The translations under genes and the position numbers were made by a program. Shown in pieces: positions 27,179 to 37,780 of a DNA stretch of 64,000 nucleotides. How positions within the stretch are numbered: the first letter of the stretch is position 1; every line of letters begins with the position of its first letter. The notes under the pieces were generated by a model, which was given only the letters and a program-made list of their open reading frames with translations, did not search any database and was not told where the DNA came from. The stretch is from positions 1-64,000 of the forward strand of contig CAVXTT010000027.1 in the NCBI GenBank assembly GCA_963764685.1, written 5' to 3'. This stretch comes from CAVXTT01 sp963764685 (GTDB lineage Bacteria; Bacteroidota; Ignavibacteria; Ignavibacteriales; Ignavibacteriaceae).

Positions 27179-28900
27179 TTATCTGACGGAAATTTTGTAT
27201 TTCTCTTCTAATTCAAAACTTCCATCCCTGAACCGGATTATATTAAGAAAATTATTTACTCTCTGCCCGTCAAAACAAATATTATTGTGATAACCTTCAA
27301 CTTCTATTCCCCTTTTAAACCTTTTGCTGATCTCCAGGGGACTTATATCCCAATTGCTTACGGATGCCAGAATAAATTTTGCTGCATCATACCCATAGAA
27401 TACATTCCTGCTTACATCAATAGATGCGACAGAATTGAATTTTATTGAGAACTCCTGGTATGCGATATTATTATAATCAATAAAATGATCGGAAGTAAAT
27501 ATAAGCTGTCCGCTTAGACCGGACAGATTGGAATTTATTTTAGAATTGAACCAGTCCTGATTACCATATATCGGAACACTTATGTTATTCATCATCAGTT
27601 CATTAATTATTACAGAGGCATCAGCCTTATCGGCGAGCGGAATAAATATTCCCTCGAGTTCCGGATAACCGGAAAGTATTCTCGCCTGTGCCTGAAGTTC
27701 AAAACTTCCTGAATTATAAGTTTCTCTTGCAATGATTTCTCCTCCAAGACGCTCAAATTCACTTGTAAAACCGAGTGCCTCGTCAGGAGAATATCCTTCA
27801 ACAGCATTCAATACAGCTATCTTACGTTTTTTCTCAACATAAAAAACATACTGTGCCATCCCCTTCCCCCGAATATTAAAATTAGGATTCGCCTGAAAGA
27901 AAAGATCATTTAACTCTGTGAGGTCATTATCCGTGGCTGTCGGTGAAATGATTGGAATATTTTTATTTTTAAATACTCTTAGCGCAGCACGGACTTCGTC
28001 ACTGAAAATAGGTCCGATTATAACTTTTAAAGATGGTATTCTATCCAATTCTTTCTGCAGATCGTCTATCCTGGCGGGGGAACCTTCTGTATTAAGTATC
28101 AGTAGACCAACTTTATTTACCTTCTGATCGTTGTATTCCGAAACAGCAAACTTTATCCCCTCAAGAATTTCCTTTGCCGAGGCGCTCTCCTCATCTGTAC
28201 CCGATTTTGTAAGAGGCAGAAGGGCTGCTATCACAGGTACCTGGTTATCATATATTTCCTGTTTTTCTTTTAGCTCCTGCCTGTACAGAACAGAAGCCTC
28301 TTCTTCTTCAGGGGATTCCGGGTAAAGCTCAAGTATTTCAAGAAATGCAGCATCGGCATCGAGTTTATTATTAATCTTCAGATATGATTTACCTGTAAGC
28401 AGAAGAAGAAACGGTTTTGCTTTTTTACCAGAAGCGAGGGGAAGCATTTTTTCGAGATCATCTGATGTTAGTAATGATGCTGCTATTTTCTCACCGGTTT
28501 CCTTTGCATATGAGAGGTACTCTTCTGATCTGGTATCCTCTATGAGGTAAAGTATCTCTCTTAAAGCAGATTGACCATCTCCCAGCTCAACAAAGATCTT
28601 TGCGAGAGTAATTCTTGCTTCATCTCTTAAAGCTGTAGCAGGATATACAGTTAAGAAACCTGTTATTGTTTTACGCGCCTGCTCAAGACGGTCCAATTTT
28701 AATTCTGTCTTCCCCTTAAAGAGCAGTGCTGCACTGCTGTACGAAGATGTTGAAGAATATACTTCCCCGAAAAGCTTAAGTGCATCTTCATATTGTTCTG
28801 AACCGTATTTACTTAATGCAAGCTGGAATTTTGGGTTAACCTCCTGGGGGAGTATCTGAATTGAAAGCAACAAGAATAAGAATGGCAGATATTTACGCAT
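27179..28900 (-). CDS. TPR plus periplasmic-binding-fold protein (LpoA-like)
   Basis: 573 residues with a signal peptide (YLPFLFLLLSIQILPQ). Residues about 20-210 are TPR-like helices (LALSKYGSEQYEDALKLFGE). Residues about 220-560 have the Leu/Ile/Val-type periplasmic binding fold (IAALLPLTKSGTDEESASAK ... VIIGPIFSDEVRAAL, PIISPTATD). The layout resembles LpoA, the outer-membrane activator of PBP1A, or receptor-type ligand-binding proteins. No lipobox is evident. Its start overlaps the end of the TPR gene by 8 bases, suggesting coupling. Confidence 0.82.
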   Translation of the reverse strand: MRKYLPFLFLLLSIQILPQEVNPKFQLALSKYGSEQYEDALKLFGEVYSSTSSYSSAALLFKGKTELKLDRLEQARKTITGFLTVYPATALRDEARITLAKIFVELGDGQSALREILYLIEDTRSEEYLSYAKETGEKIAASLLTSDDLEKMLPLASGKKAKPFLLLLTGKSYLKINNKLDADAAFLEILELYPESPEEEEASVLYRQELKEKQEIYDNQVPVIAALLPLTKSGTDEESASAKEILEGIKFAVSEYNDQKVNKVGLLILNTEGSPARIDDLQKELDRIPSLKVIIGPIFSDEVRAALRVFKNKNIPIISPTATDNDLTELNDLFFQANPNFNIRGKGMAQYVFYVEKKRKIAVLNAVEGYSPDEALGFTSEFERLGGEIIARETYNSGSFELQAQARILSGYPELEGIFIPLADKADASVIINELMMNNISVPIYGNQDWFNSKINSNLSGLSGQLIFTSDHFIDYNNIAYQEFSIKFNSVASIDVSRNVFYGYDAAKFILASVSNWDISPLEISKRFKRGIEVEGYHNNICFDGQRVNNFLNIIRFRDGSFELEEKYKISVR

Positions 28901-29805
28901 TTGAAAGGGTACTATTGCTTAAAAGGACGTCCGCATTCTTTTTACCATTGAGTGCAGCCTGATTTTCAGGATCTAACTTCAGTGCAAGCTCAAAATAATC
29001 CAGTGCCGCCTGAGCTTTCTTCGCTTTGAGGCAGACATCCGCCAATGTAGTGTATGCTTCGGATGTAAGATCTTTTTTAAGTTCAATATGCTTCAGGAGT
29101 GATTTTTCAGCTCTGAAATAATCTCCTATACGCATATATATTTTACCCGCCCATTCGTGGACAGATGGTTCTGAAGGACTAAGACTAACTGCTTTCTCAA
29201 CAGGTTTAACAGCGTGAGCATACATCCCCAGGAAAAAATATGCTTGTGCAGTAAGTAAGTTGAGTTCCCAGTAATTAGAATAAATACTCTGGGCTTTTTT
29301 GAGGTAACTTAATGCGTTATCATAATTATTTAATTTAATTTCAGTCTTTCCAAGGTAAAGATGTGCTTCGTGAAGAAGTTCCGACTGATTCCCGAAGTCA
29401 ATAAAATTCAGAAGATTTATCTTCGCTTCTTCAAATTCTTCCATCATAAAATGAGCATATCCCAGGAAGAAATGAAACTACAGGTTCTTCGTCCGGCATA
29501 ATGAATGAAAGCACCTCGACAGCATTATCCCACTTATGGTTTTTAAGAAGCATCTGTCCGAGGAATAACCTTACCTCCCTGTTATGAACATCACTTTCCA
29601 GCAGTTCTCTTAATAATTCAACTGCGGTGTTAATTTTATCTATTCTTTCATAGATCAGGGCAAGATTGAAATAAGGTTCAGTTATTTCAGGGTATTCGTC
29701 AATTATGGAATTATATACCTGTATGGCGTGCAGAAATTTTCCTTCTGCTTCATATTCCTTAGCAGTTTTAATTTTATAATCAATTTCCATTTTGGAACCG
29801 GGCAT
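28893..29805 (-). CDS. TPR repeat protein, frame broken
   Basis: Two open frames (29431-29817 and 28893-29447) make one TPR protein of about 300 residues. One base shift near 29470 joins VLSFIMPDEEPVVSF to LGYAHFMMEEFEEAKINLL. Repeats such as AIQVYNSIIDEYPEITEPYF, NALSYLKKAQSIYSNYWELN and AALDYFELALKLDPENQAAL are visible. No signal peptide is seen. The start is ambiguous; 29805 avoids overlap with guaA. Confidence 0.82.
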
Positions 29806-29807
29806 AA

Positions 29808-31348
29808 TTATTCCCATTCAATGGTTGAGGGAGGCTTTGAACTGATATCATAAACCACCCTGTTTATTCCTCTGACCTTATTTATAATTTTATTAGATAC
29901 ATCAGCCAGGAACTCGTGATCGAATCTGAACCAATCGGCTGTCATTCCGTCAACCGAGGTTACAGCCCTTAATACAAGCACATTTTCATATGTCCTGGAG
30001 TCCCCCATTACACCCACAGACTGAATATCGAGCAATACTGTAAATGCCTGCCATATATTATTGTATATACCGGCTTTTTTTATTTCGCTTATAAAAATAT
30101 CATCAGCTTCTCTCAAAATGTCAAGCTTATATTCAGTAACGTCGCCAAGTATCCTCACAGCTAGTCCGGGACCGGGAAAAGGATGCCGCTCAATAAAATT
30201 CTCCGGGATATTCAACTCCCTCCCCGCTCTGCGAACCTCATCCTTAAATAATTCTCTGAATGGTTCTATTAGCTTAAGATGCATCTTTTCCGGTAAACCA
30301 CCCACATTGTGATGTGTCTTAATAGTTACCGAAGCTCCTTTTACTGAAACCGATTCAATTACATCCGGGTAGAGCGTTCCCTGAACAAGAAACTCAACCC
30401 CTTTAATTTTTTTAGCTTCCGATTCAAAAATTTCAATAAATGTGTTGCCGATTATTTTTCTTTTCTTCTCAGGATCAGCAACACCTTTAAGTCTTTCAAA
30501 AATATATCAGCTGCATTAATATGAATTACATTCAGCTTCAGCCTGCTGTCGAACATCTCCTTAATAAACCTGCTTTCATTTTTCCGCATAAGACCCGTAT
30601 CTATATGAATGCAGGTAAGGTTATTGCCAATGGCATTTCCCACCAGCACGGCAGCAACGGTAGAATCAACTCCCCCGCTCAGAGCACATATCACTTTTGA
30701 ATTGCCGGCCTTTGCTTTTATTTCATTTGTCTTTTCAATAAGGAAATTTTTTGATGTCCAGTTCCCTGAACATCCACATATACCGAAGAGAAAATTACTT
30801 AATATTTTCTGCCCCTCCGCAGTATGCATCACTTCCGGATGGAACTGAACGCCATAGATCTTTTTTGATTTATTAGAGACCGCACAAATTGGAGAATGCG
30901 CGGAATCGGCAGTTACTTTAAAACCTTCCGGAAGTCTTGTAAGGTAATCGCCGTGGCTCATCCATACAGTTGAATTATCCTGTACTCCTTTAAAGAGATC
31001 ATCATATTCCTGAATTTTTAATGCGGCTTTTCCATACTCCCTGTCGGAAGCAGATTCAACAGCTCCCCCCAATGCCTGGCAGATAAACTGAAGTCCATAG
31101 CAAATGCCCAGTACAGGGATCCCCAGCTTTAATACATCGATATCAATTAAGGGAGCGCCGTCATCATAAACACTCATCGGTCCCCCTGAGAGAATAATAC
31201 CCCTGGGATTTATTTCTTTTATCTGTTCAAGTGTTATTGTATGGGGATAAATTTCGGAAAATACATTAGCTTCCCTTATCCGGCGGGTTATCAGCTGGGT
31301 AAATTGTGAACCGAAATCTATTATTAATATTTTTTCGCTTATTTGCAT
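29808..31348 (-). CDS. guaA: GMP synthase (glutamine-hydrolysing), frame broken
   Basis: Converts XMP to GMP. The N-terminal piece (30452-31348) has the amidotransferase GICYGLQ and FHPEV and the ATP-pyrophosphatase loop ICALSGGVDST. The C-terminal piece (29808-30305) has the dimerisation domain (FPGPGLAVRILGD) and the end PPSTIEWE. A one-base loss near 30490 (AAAGGTG on the minus strand, where GGG is expected) splits it; in the shifted frame the bridge reads GVADPEKKRKIIGNTFIEI. Restored length is about 513. An essential gene broken at a homopolymer is best read as a sequencing error. Confidence 0.93.
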
Positions 31349-31381
31349 TTAAGAAATATTAATCAAATTCGTTTAAAAAAG

Positions 31382-31413
31382 AAAAACAAAATCCCGTCTG
31401 GAATTTTGTTTTT
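31382..31413 (-). terminator. Probable terminator between gcvH and guaA
   Basis: AAAAACAAAAT and ATTTTGTTTTT form an 11-bp stem around CCCGTCTGGA, with runs of A and T at its ends. It lies downstream of gcvH and upstream of guaA, both on the minus strand. Confidence 0.6.
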
Positions 31414-31447
31414 CAAAGAAATCATATGCTTAAAAGATATGAGCTGT

Positions 31448-31834
31448 TCAGGATTCCTGTCCTAACTGCTGCTGGTACAACTTGTTGTCGAGCAGATCAT
31501 TCAGCTCGCTCATATCCTTTATTTCAATCTTTACCATCCAGCCGAATCCATAGGGATCGGAATTAACTAATTCCGGATTATCAGAAAGTTCTTTGTTTAT
31601 CTCAACAATTTTACCGCTGCAGGGAGCATATATCTCACTAACTGTTTTAACGGCTTCAATTGATCCGAAAGCTTCTCCCTTTTTAACTTCAGTGATAGAT
31701 GGATCTATATCTATGAAGACAACATCACCCAGTTCCCCCTGGGCGAAATCGGTAATACCGATTGTTCCTATCTTACCTTCGATAGAAATCCACTCATGAT
31801 CTTTTGTGTACTTTATGTTTTCAGGAAATCTCAT
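31448..31834 (-). CDS. gcvH: Glycine cleavage system H protein
   Basis: 128-residue lipoyl carrier of glycine decarboxylase. Lipoylated lysine K63 in GSIEAVKTVSEI; SDNPELVNSDPYGFGWMVKI is typical. The other gcv genes are not in the window. It follows accC by 13 bases. Confidence 0.97.
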   Translation of the reverse strand: MRFPENIKYTKDHEWISIEGKIGTIGITDFAQGELGDVVFIDIDPSITEVKKGEAFGSIEAVKTVSEIYAPCSGKIVEINKELSDNPELVNSDPYGFGWMVKIEIKDMSELNDLLDNKLYQQQLGQES

Positions 31835-31847
31835 TTATTAACCTCGA

Positions 31848-33191
31848 TTAAGATTTTTGTAAAAATAAATTATCAATGAAACTAGTATCAAATTTTCCGC
31901 TTAAAAACCGTTCATCCTGAAGAACGCTCAGGTGGAACGGAATAGTTGTTTTAATTCCTTCAACAGTGAACTCTTCCAGTGCGCTTCTGCCCCTGTTAAT
32001 TGCATGTTCCCTGTTTTTTCCCCAAACGATAAGCTTTGCAATGAGCGAATCGTAATAAGGGGGAATTGAATATGACTGATAGATGTGGGAATCGATCCTT
32101 ACGCCAAATCCTCCCGGGAAATGGAGCGACAAGATTTTACCGGGGGAAGGTCTGAAATTATTATCCGGATCTTCCGCATTTATTCTGAATTCTATACTAT
32201 GTCCCGAATGTCTTTTAGGCAGAGTTTCAACTTTTTCCCCTGCTGCCACTAAAATCTGCTGACGGACAAGATCTACATCATAAACCATCTCGGTAACAGG
32301 ATGTTCAACCTGGATCCTGGTATTCATCTCCATAAAATAAAAATTCTTATGCTTATCGAGAAGAAATTCAATTGTGCCGGCACCTTCATAATTAACCCCT
32401 TTGGCTCCGAGTATTGCAGCCTCCCCCATTTTATTTCTTATTTCTTCACTGATTGCAGGTGATGGAGATTCTTCAATCAGCTTCTGATGTCTTCTCTGAA
32501 CAGAACAATCTCTCTCCCCGTATTGGAAAACATTTCCGAAAGTATCTCCCAACACCTGAATTTCAATATGCCTCGGATTCTCAAGATATTTTTCAATATA
32601 TACATCAGGATTATTAAAAGCGGACTCAGCCTCATTCCCTGCCATCTGGAATTGCTTATCAAAATCTTTTTCTTCATAAACTATGCGCATCCCCTTGCCG
32701 CCGCCTCCTGCACTAGCTTTAATTATAACAGGGTAACCTATCTCTGCAGCAATTCTTTTTCCCTCTGTCATATTCTCTACAATACCATCGCTTCCGGGAA
32801 TAACAGGTACACTGTGATTTTTCATGGATGACTTCGCCAACGCCTTATCTCCCATCGCTCTGATCATATCAGGCGAGGGTCCGATAAATTTTATTCCGGA
32901 TTCAAAACAAATTTCCGAGAAGTCTGCATTCTCTGCTAAAAATCCGTAGCCGGGATGTATGGCATCAGCTCCTGTAATCTGTGCAGCAGAGATGATAAGG
33001 GGAATTTTTAAATAACTTTCTTTACTTTGGGGAGGACCGATGCAGACTGCCTCATCTGCAAATGTAACGTGGAGGGATTCTTTATCAGCCTCTGAATAAA
33101 CCGCAACTGTCTTAATGCCCAATTCTTTACAGCTCCGGATGATCCTGAGGGCTATCTCACCGCGATTGGCGATCAGTATTTTTTTAAACAA
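31848..33191 (-). CDS. accC: Acetyl-CoA carboxylase biotin carboxylase subunit
   Basis: 447 residues, full length. Carboxylates biotin on AccB with ATP and bicarbonate. ANRGEIALRIIRSCKELGI, the glycine-rich ATP loop SAGGGGKGMR, and EMNTRIQVEHPVTEMV are present. It directly follows accB (13 bases). Confidence 0.96.
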   Translation of the reverse strand: MFKKILIANRGEIALRIIRSCKELGIKTVAVYSEADKESLHVTFADEAVCIGPPQSKESYLKIPLIISAAQITGADAIHPGYGFLAENADFSEICFESGIKFIGPSPDMIRAMGDKALAKSSMKNHSVPVIPGSDGIVENMTEGKRIAAEIGYPVIIKASAGGGGKGMRIVYEEKDFDKQFQMAGNEAESAFNNPDVYIEKYLENPRHIEIQVLGDTFGNVFQYGERDCSVQRRHQKLIEESPSPAISEEIRNKMGEAAILGAKGVNYEGAGTIEFLLDKHKNFYFMEMNTRIQVEHPVTEMVYDVDLVRQQILVAAGEKVETLPKRHSGHSIEFRINAEDPDNNFRPSPGKILSLHFPGGFGVRIDSHIYQSYSIPPYYDSLIAKLIVWGKNREHAINRGRSALEEFTVEGIKTTIPFHLSVLQDERFLSGKFDTSFIDNLFLQKS

Positions 33192-33204
33192 AATTTTCCT
33201 CTGT

Positions 33205-33660
33205 TCACTCAGTTTCTATAAGGAACAACGGCTGGTTGTATTCAACCGGCTTGCCGTTCTCAACAAGGATCTTTACAATCGTACCGCTCACATCACATTC
33301 AATTTCATTCATTAATTTCATCGCTTCAACAATACAGAGAACGGTTCCAGGACTAACCCTGTCGTTAACCTGCACATAATTATCAGCATCCGGTGCAGGA
33401 GCCCTGTAGAATGTACCAACAATTGGAGAACGGATCTCGTGCACATTAGCCTTAATTTCTTCCTTTTTCACAGGTTTGTCAGAGGTTTGTACAACTTGTT
33501 CGGTGATGCCTGGTGTTACTATATGCTGATAGGGACCTGAATGCTCGACTTTAATATTTTTTCCAATCTTTACCCTGAACCCGTTTTCTTCAACTTCCAG
33601 ATCGGTAATAGTGCTTGTATCAAACAGTCTGATTAATTTTTTGACTGTATTTAAATCCAT
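33205..33660 (-). CDS. accB: Acetyl-CoA carboxylase biotin carboxyl carrier protein
   Basis: 151 residues. N-terminal helical part, a linker (about 40-75), then the biotinyl domain with K115 in VEAMKLMNEI and the thumb region YRAPAPDADNYV. Co-transcribed with accC and probably with efp upstream, an order seen in many bacteria. Confidence 0.96.
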   Translation of the reverse strand: MDLNTVKKLIRLFDTSTITDLEVEENGFRVKIGKNIKVEHSGPYQHIVTPGITEQVVQTSDKPVKKEEIKANVHEIRSPIVGTFYRAPAPDADNYVQVNDRVSPGTVLCIVEAMKLMNEIECDVSGTIVKILVENGKPVEYNQPLFLIETE

Positions 33661-33673
33661 AATAAACTCCTCT

Positions 33674-34239
33674 CTATGATTTTACTCGTTCTACATATGC
33701 ACCGGTCCTGGTATCCACTTTAAGCATATCATTTTCATTAATAAACAAGGGTACATTTATAGAAGCTCCGGTTTCCAAGCTTTGCAGGCTTTAAAGCACC
33801 TGTTGCAGTGTCTCCACGGAATCCCGGTTCGGTTTCAACTACTTTAAGATTCACGAAAATTGGTATTTCCACGGTAACTATTGAATCTTTATTAAAAAGA
33901 ATTTCCAGTTCCATACTTTCTTTAAGATAATTTACTCCGTCGCCTATTGAATTTACAGGGACATTTATCTGTTCATAATTTTCGTTATCCATACAAACCA
34001 GGAAAGTCGCTGTCGCGGTATAAATACTGATATTTTTTTCTTTCCACTTTTACAACATCAACACCTTCCCCCGATCTGAATGTATTATCGAGAACTTTAC
34101 CTGTCCTGAGATTTTTCAGAAGTGTTCTGACGAAAGCTCCCCCTTTACCCGGTTTAACATGCTGAAATTCTACTATTGTATATAAGTCATTTTTAAATTT
34201 AATGATTAGGCCATTTCTGAAGTCTGAGGTATCTGCCAT
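33674..34239 (-). CDS. efp: Elongation factor P, frame broken
   Basis: Relieves ribosome stalling at polyproline. The first frame (34239-33985) has domain I with the loop lysine in KPGKGGAF. The second (33992-33738) has MDNENYEQINVP and EPGFRGDTATGALKPAKL. A further shift at about 33770 gives ETGASINVPLFINENDMLKV and a stop at 33674, completing domain III. Two one-base errors therefore split one gene of about 188 residues. Confidence 0.93.
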
Positions 34240-34450
34240 AAATCCTGAAGAAAATTGGTTAATAAATAGGTCAAAAAAATAGAGATATAAGCCCTGAAAG
34301 TCAAGAAAATTGATAATCGCAAATTGATGAAAATGGGGTAATTTTTTTCAAATTCTATTGAATTTCTTTAAATAATTTGAAGTTTTTAATAAAAATTGAG
34401 AATATCACTTATTGAAACTCATCCGGGTATTTAGCATAAATTTCTCTGCA

Positions 34451-34562
34451 GAAGCGTCTGCAGGGCGTAACAAAAGCGCATCTGAAACGAGTCCGGAACG
34501 CAAAAAGACGCTCCAGACACGCTCCAGAGACGCTCCAGACACGCTCCAGACACGCTCCTGAT
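34451..34562. repeat. 11-bp-period repeat (locus B)
   Basis: Right part: five 11-bp units ACGCTCCAGAC (34508-34562) with few changes. Left part: five degenerate units that keep only CG in register. CG steps fall at 34455, 34466, 34477, 34488, 34499, 34509, 34520, 34531, 34542 and 34553, spacings of 11 with a single 10. The left units carry AGCGT/GGCGT, the complement of ACGCT, so the arms oppose. The surrounding gap 34240-34818 has no gene I can support; its 3' part must hold the mutase promoter. Confidence 0.9.
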
Positions 34563-34818
34563 GGTCAATTATTGGTCTATCCTTTCGAAAATTTTAACAT
34601 AATATTATTTTTACGGATTTATCGGTCCCGGATAATAGAAAGCAGCCCGTTACAGCAAAAAAGGCGGAAATCTTCAATTCCAGCGATTATTTTCTTTAAT
34701 TTGCTGTCACAATGCCTTATTTTGTCAAGGAATTGCATTTCATTTTGTCAGCTGTGTATATTATAAATTTGAAGCGGGTCTATAAAAATGTTATGTCTTA
34801 TAAAAAGAAAATAACCAG

Positions 34819-36501
34819 ATGAATCCAGAAAAGAACATTTCAGATATTGATAAACTCCATAAAGAATGGGAAGAAAAGGTTTACCGGAAAACAATTGAGA
34901 ACAACCCTGAACGGATGAAGAATTTCACAACTGTTTCCTTTAAGGAGGTAAAACCTCTTTATACTCCAACTGATACTGATATCGAATCCTACGTTGATAA
35001 AACAGGATTTCCCGGCCAATATCCCTTTACCCGGGGTATTCAGCCTACGATGTACCGGGGCAAATTCTGGACGATGCGACAGTATGCCGGATTCGGTACT
35101 GCAAAAGAATCAAATGAAAGATACCGCTATCTGCTTCAGCACGGACAGTCCGGACTTTCTGTTGCATTTGATCTTCCAACACAGATCGGCTACGACAGCG
35201 ATGATCCTATCGCTTACGGTGAAGTCGGCAAGGTTGGAGTTGCAATTGATACTCTTGCCGATATGGAAATACTTTTTGATCAGATACCGCTCGATAAGGT
35301 ATCCACTTCAATGACTATCAATGCTTCTGCTTCAGTATTTGCTTGCAATGTATATTGCCGTTGCAGAAAAACAGGGTGTATCAAAAGATAAGATCAGCGG
35401 TACTATTCAGAATGATATTCTTAAGGAATATATTGCAAGAGGGACGTATATCTTCCCCCCAAAGCCTTCAATGCGGCTGATTACCAATATCTTTGAGTAC
35501 TGTGCTAAGGAAGTTCCGAAGATGGAATACTATTTCAATTTCCGGGTATCACATCAGGGAGGCAGGATCAACAGCAGCCCAGGAAGTTGGGTTTACTCTT
35601 GCTAACGGTATAGCTTATGTTGAAGCTGCCATTAAGGCAGGACTCGATATAGATGAATTTGCCAGGCGGCTATCCTTCTTCTTTAATGCACATAATGATC
35701 TGCTTGAAGAAGTAGCCAAATACAGGGCAGCGAGAAGATTATGGGCAAAGATTATGAAGGAAAGGTTTAACGCAAAGGATCCCCGATCTATGATGCTCAG
35801 GTTCCATACACAGACTGCAGGCTCAACATTTAACAGCCCAGCAGGTGGATAACAATATTGTGAGAGTGACAATTCAGACTCTGGCTGCAGTGCTTGGCGG
35901 GACCCAGAGCCTTCATACAAATTCAAGGGATGAAGCTCTTGCTCTTCCCACTGAGGATTCCGTAAGGATAGCTTTACGAACACAGCAGATAGTTGCATAT
36001 GAAAGCGGTGTAGCCAATACCATCGATCCTCTTGCAGGCTCATATTATGTTGAATCTATGACTGACTCAATTGAGAAAGAAGCTGAAGATTATATCAGCA
36101 GGATAGATGCTATGGGAGGAGTGATCAATGCAATCGAAGCGGGCTTTATTCAATCCGAGATCCAGGAAGCAGCATACCGCTTTGAAAAAGAAATGGAAGC
36201 CGGTGAAAGGATTATTGTAGGGGTGAATAAATTCAAGATCAAAGAAGGACCTCCCGAAGGGTTATTAAAAATTGATATGAAGGTGCAGGAGGAGCAGATC
36301 AGGTTCCTTCACAAAGTGAAGGCTGAAAGAAATAATGAAGTTACGCAGCGGAAGCTTTCGGAACTTCAGAAGGCAGCCGCGGGAGATTCTAATCTTATAC
36401 CTATCATACTTGAAGCAGTAAAGGCTTATGCTAGTGTAGGGGAAATCTGCAATGCGCTGAGAGTTAGTTTCGGCGAATATAAAGAACACGTGGTAATCTA
36501 A
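34819..36501 (+). CDS. Methylmalonyl-CoA mutase catalytic (alpha/N-terminal) subunit, frame broken
   Basis: B12-dependent isomerisation of methylmalonyl-CoA and succinyl-CoA. Four overlapping frames (34819-35391, 35321-35605, 35493-35852, 35845-36501) make one protein of about 559 residues. YPFTRGIQPTMYRGKFWTMR, SVAFDLPTQIGYDSDDP, SGYHIREAGSTAAQEVGFTL and IDPLAGSYYVE are typical. Each break moves the frame by +1 in the same direction, as expected from three inserted bases near 35340, 35545 and 35840. The length fits a substrate-binding subunit without the C-terminal B12-binding domain, which must be a separate gene elsewhere. The epimerase follows 11 bases later. Confidence 0.92.
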
Positions 36502-36512
36502 GGAAAATCAAT

Positions 36513-36920
36513 ATGGAAATAACTCACATAGAGCATATCGGCATAGCGGTTAAGGACCTGGAGCAGGCAATTAAATACTATGAAGAAGTACTCGGTTTGA
36601 AATGCTACGCCGTTGAAGAAGTTAAAAACCAGAAAGTAAAAACAGCTTTTTTTATGGCAGGACAAACAAAGATCGAACTGCTTGAATCTACCGAAGCCGA
36701 TGGTCCTGTTGCTAAGTTCATAAATAAACGGGGAGAAGGAGTACACCATATTGCATTTGCAGTTAAGGATCTTCGGAATGTGATAAAGGAAATTAAATCA
36801 AAAAATGTAAGCTTAATTAATGAAGATCCGCGCAGAGGCGCAGAAGGAATGCATATTGTATTCCTTCATCCTAAGTCTACCTTTGGAGTATTGACTGAGT
36901 TATGTGAAAAGCCTTTGTAG
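36513..36920 (+). CDS. mce: Methylmalonyl-CoA epimerase
   Basis: 135 residues, VOC fold. Interconverts the R and S forms of methylmalonyl-CoA. IEHIGIAVKDLEQAIKYYEE, GEGVHHIAFAV and GVLTELCE supply the metal ligands (two His, one Glu). Together with the mutase upstream it serves propionate, odd-chain and branched-chain degradation, or succinate-propionate conversion. It is convergent with the GPx gene. Confidence 0.96.
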   Translation: MEITHIEHIGIAVKDLEQAIKYYEEVLGLKCYAVEEVKNQKVKTAFFMAGQTKIELLESTEADGPVAKFINKRGEGVHHIAFAVKDLRNVIKEIKSKNVSLINEDPRRGAEGMHIVFLHPKSTFGVLTELCEKPL

Positions 36921-36928
36921 AATTTTGA

Positions 36929-37502
36929 TCACAGCAAAGCCGTGATATCCTTCGATAACGGCTCCGTAGTTGAGGGGAATACCTTTACCAGTTCCCCTTT
37001 TTCGTTAACGAGATACTTATAGAAATTCCATTTAGGGCCCATGTCATTCCACCCGTTCAGTGATTTATCCGTAAGCCACTTGTAAATAGGATGGATGTCA
37101 TCTCCCTTAACTGAAATTTTAGAAGCCAAAAGAAAGGTAACATCGTAGTTTGTTTTACAAAATTCAGCTATCTCTTTGTCTGTGCCCGGTTCCTGTCCCA
37201 TAAAATTATTTGCCGGGAAGCCGATAATAACAAGATTATCCTTGTACTTCCGGTTTAGATTTCTCAAGGTCTGTATACTGAGGGGTAAAACCACATTCTG
37301 ATGCCACATTAACAAAAAGAATTTTCTTTCCTTTGAAACTATTAAGACCAACATCCTTCCCTTCTATCGACTTAAATGAATAATCATAAATAGATCTTAT
37401 GCTCTTTTTGCCTGAAGGCTTTTCTGCGCTTTTGAAACAGGCAATAGAAGTAAAGAAGATTAAAGTCAGAATACTTAAAACAAGGTATCTCATAATTTCC
37501 AT
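36929..37502 (-). CDS. Glutathione peroxidase family thiol peroxidase, frame broken
   Basis: N-terminal part (37236-37502) with a lipoprotein-like signal (FFTSIAC, C22) and NVASECGFTPQY with peroxidatic C70. C-terminal part (36929-about 37260) with FPANNFMGQEPG and GPKWNFYKYLVN. One base shift near 37260 restores TDLEKLRNLNRKYKDNLV and about 190 residues. The active site is Cys, not selenocysteine. Bacterial members usually use thioredoxin. Starts at 37502 and 37493 are both possible. Confidence 0.9.
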
Positions 37503-37529
37503 TTTACTAAATAAACATTGAGGAAAAAA

Positions 37530-37610
37530 GTCATTGCGTCTGCCCGCACCAGGGAGGGTGCTTGTTTATGACGTGGCCTCGGGCAGAGAGTCCTCGACAA
37601 AGCAATCCCC
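37530..37610. repeat. Dispersed GAGTCCTCGACAAAGCAATC-type repeat
   Basis: CTGCCCG (37540-37546) faces CGGGCAG (37580-37586), followed by the GAGTCCTCGAC...AAGCAATCCCC motif at 37586-37610. The same CGGGCAG plus motif combination opens the window at position 1. Confidence 0.7.
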
Positions 37611-37780
37611 TTTATTATAAAAGACTAATGATGACTAAAGTTATAGCTAAATATCTCATTATATTTCCATTCATAGTTAAATTCATATAACAACTTTATG
37701 CTTTGAAATAATTCCTTTCAGAAATTGAACTTTCCAGCTATGTCTTTTGTTTCCAATTTTGCAATAACAATCTTACAATA

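Noticed and set aside
34508..34562. CRISPR array
   Set aside because: Units are 11 bp and contiguous with no spacers, and there are no cas genes.
34572..34766. 64-residue ORF upstream of methylmalonyl-CoA mutase
   Set aside because: Composition looks non-coding and it lies within the probable leader region.
36929..37502. Selenocysteine glutathione peroxidase
   Set aside because: The peroxidatic position is an ordinary Cys codon; the break in the gene is at a different place.
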